Positions 6,431-6,876 of a DNA stretch of 6,876 nucleotides are shown piece after piece. Location of the stretch: assembly GCA_021204635.1 (NCBI GenBank), contig JAJPZB010000113.1, positions 1 to 6,876 on the forward strand, written 5' to 3'. The notes beneath the pieces are model-generated. The model was not told where the DNA came from, ran no database searches, and saw only the letters and a program-made list of their open reading frames with translations. Position numbers and translations under genes: made by a program. Position 1 is the stretch's first letter. The number at the start of each line of letters is the position of its first letter. The DNA comes from Opitutia bacterium (GTDB lineage: Bacteria > Verrucomicrobiota > Verrucomicrobiia > Opitutales > UBA953).

Positions 6431-6630
6431 TTCTCTCGCTAAGTTAGCGGGAGGAGACCGCGTTAGCGGTGAGGGAGTGTGTTCGTTGTGCGTCGCCTGA
6501 CTTCGTTTCTCACCACCGACCCAACCGCCACCACCAACCCTTCCGAAAAAACTTTCGCCACAAACTTTCGTGGCGCTTGGTTCTGTTGCGGCGGCAAGCT
6601 ACCCACTTGCGATGCCGGAGCTCCAACGTA
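6430..6630 (+). repeat. Tandem unit copy 1 (201 bp)
   Basis: Begins ATTCTC and holds two hairpins. The first has ten-base arms, CTCTCGCTAA and TTAGCGGGAG, around a single G (6433-6453; one T-G pair). The second is ACCGC-GTTA-GCGGT (6457-6470). Then come GAGGGAGTGTGTT, a CACCACC(G/A)ACCC pair at 6511 and 6529 (18 bp apart), TCCGAAAAAA, ACAAACTTT, and a closing GCTACCCAC...GCGATGCCG...CGTA. No gene is seen. Confidence 0.9.
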
Positions 6631-6834
6631 ATTCTCCCGCTAAGTTAGCGGGAGGGGACCGCGTTAGCGGTGAGGGAGTGTGTTGGTTGTGCATCACCTG
6701 ACCTTGCTCCTCGCCACCAACCCAACCGCCACCACCAACCCCTCCGAAAAAAGCCTCACCACAAACTTTTCCCGCAGCACTTTGCCGCCACCACCAACCC
6801 GGCTACCCACCTGCGATGCCGAAGCCCACACGTA
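6631..6834 (+). repeat. Tandem unit copy 2 (204 bp)
   Basis: Same order of parts as copy 1. The first hairpin here is perfect (arms CTCCCGCTAA at 6634-6643 and TTAGCGGGAG at 6645-6654), and the second is ACCGC-GTTA-GCGGT (6658-6671). C-rich cores start at 6712 and 6730 (18 bp apart), with an extra one at 6789 that copy 1 lacks. The unit ends CGTA before the next ATTCTC. Both ends and the hairpin head are far better conserved than the middle. Confidence 0.9.
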
Positions 6835-6876
6835 ATTCTCCCGCTAAGTTAGCGGGAGGGGACCACGATAGTGGTG
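6835..6876 (+). repeat. Tandem unit copy 3, cut by the window edge
   Basis: Only the head is present. The first hairpin (6838-6858) is identical to that of copy 2. The second reads ACCAC-GATA-GTGGT (6862-6875): both sides of one stem pair have changed together (G-C to A-T) relative to copies 1 and 2, and the loop is GATA instead of GTTA. Confidence 0.88.

Noticed and set aside
6235..6852. Small open frames of about 60 codons in the 3' repeat region
   Set aside because: They translate the repeats themselves (runs of Val/Gly/Trp or His/Pro/Asn), start at arbitrary ATGs without ribosome binding sites, and show no consistent frame between repeat copies.
6430..6876. CRISPR array
   Set aside because: The repeat period is about 200 bp, the middle of the unit is diverged rather than uniquely spaced, and no 24-40 bp repeat alternating with equal-length spacers is present.

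Overview
The window looks like a chromosomal piece of a GC-rich, Gram-negative bacterium, probably a verrucomicrobium of the Opitutales type. That placement is a recollection-based inference from the first gene, whose N-terminus (DLSSLSALDFNPDW followed by an Arg/Asp-rich stretch) resembles uncharacterised Opitutales proteins. The other evidence is a type-3 (archaeal/eukaryote-like) prolyl-tRNA synthetase and weak Shine-Dalgarno use. No database search was possible.

Layout. Positions 1-1873 (minus strand) hold the first 624 codons of a large, uncharacterised, partly disordered protein; its 3' end lies outside the window. A possible promoter for it lies at 1922-1950. A tRNA-Arg(CCG) gene with an encoded CCA end is at 1975-2049 (minus). 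A plus-strand cluster then follows: proS (2211-3740), an adenylate-kinase-like nucleotide kinase (3850-4575), hisF (4592-5356) and a short-chain dehydrogenase (5378-6172). The last three are separated by only 16 and 21 bases and are probably co-transcribed. They link tRNA charging, nucleotide phosphotransfer and histidine/purine metabolism only loosely, so this reads as a housekeeping cluster rather than one pathway.

The last 700 bases (6173-6876) contain no credible gene. They are a dense repeat region: first an array of the G-rich word GGGTTGGTGGTG, then a group of hairpins, then about 2.2 tandem copies of a unit of roughly 200 bp that starts with two hairpins and carries the same word in reverse orientation (CACCACCAACCC).

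The most unusual feature is that this 12-base word recurs all over the window, usually with an 18-bp period. It occurs in the proS-kinase gap, once inside the kinase gene, four times inside the first gene (in two different reading frames), and throughout the 3' repeat region. This points to a spreading DNA-level repeat that is tolerated in coding linkers. The hairpins of the 200-bp unit also show a paired base change in the third copy, which suggests that the structure itself is maintained.
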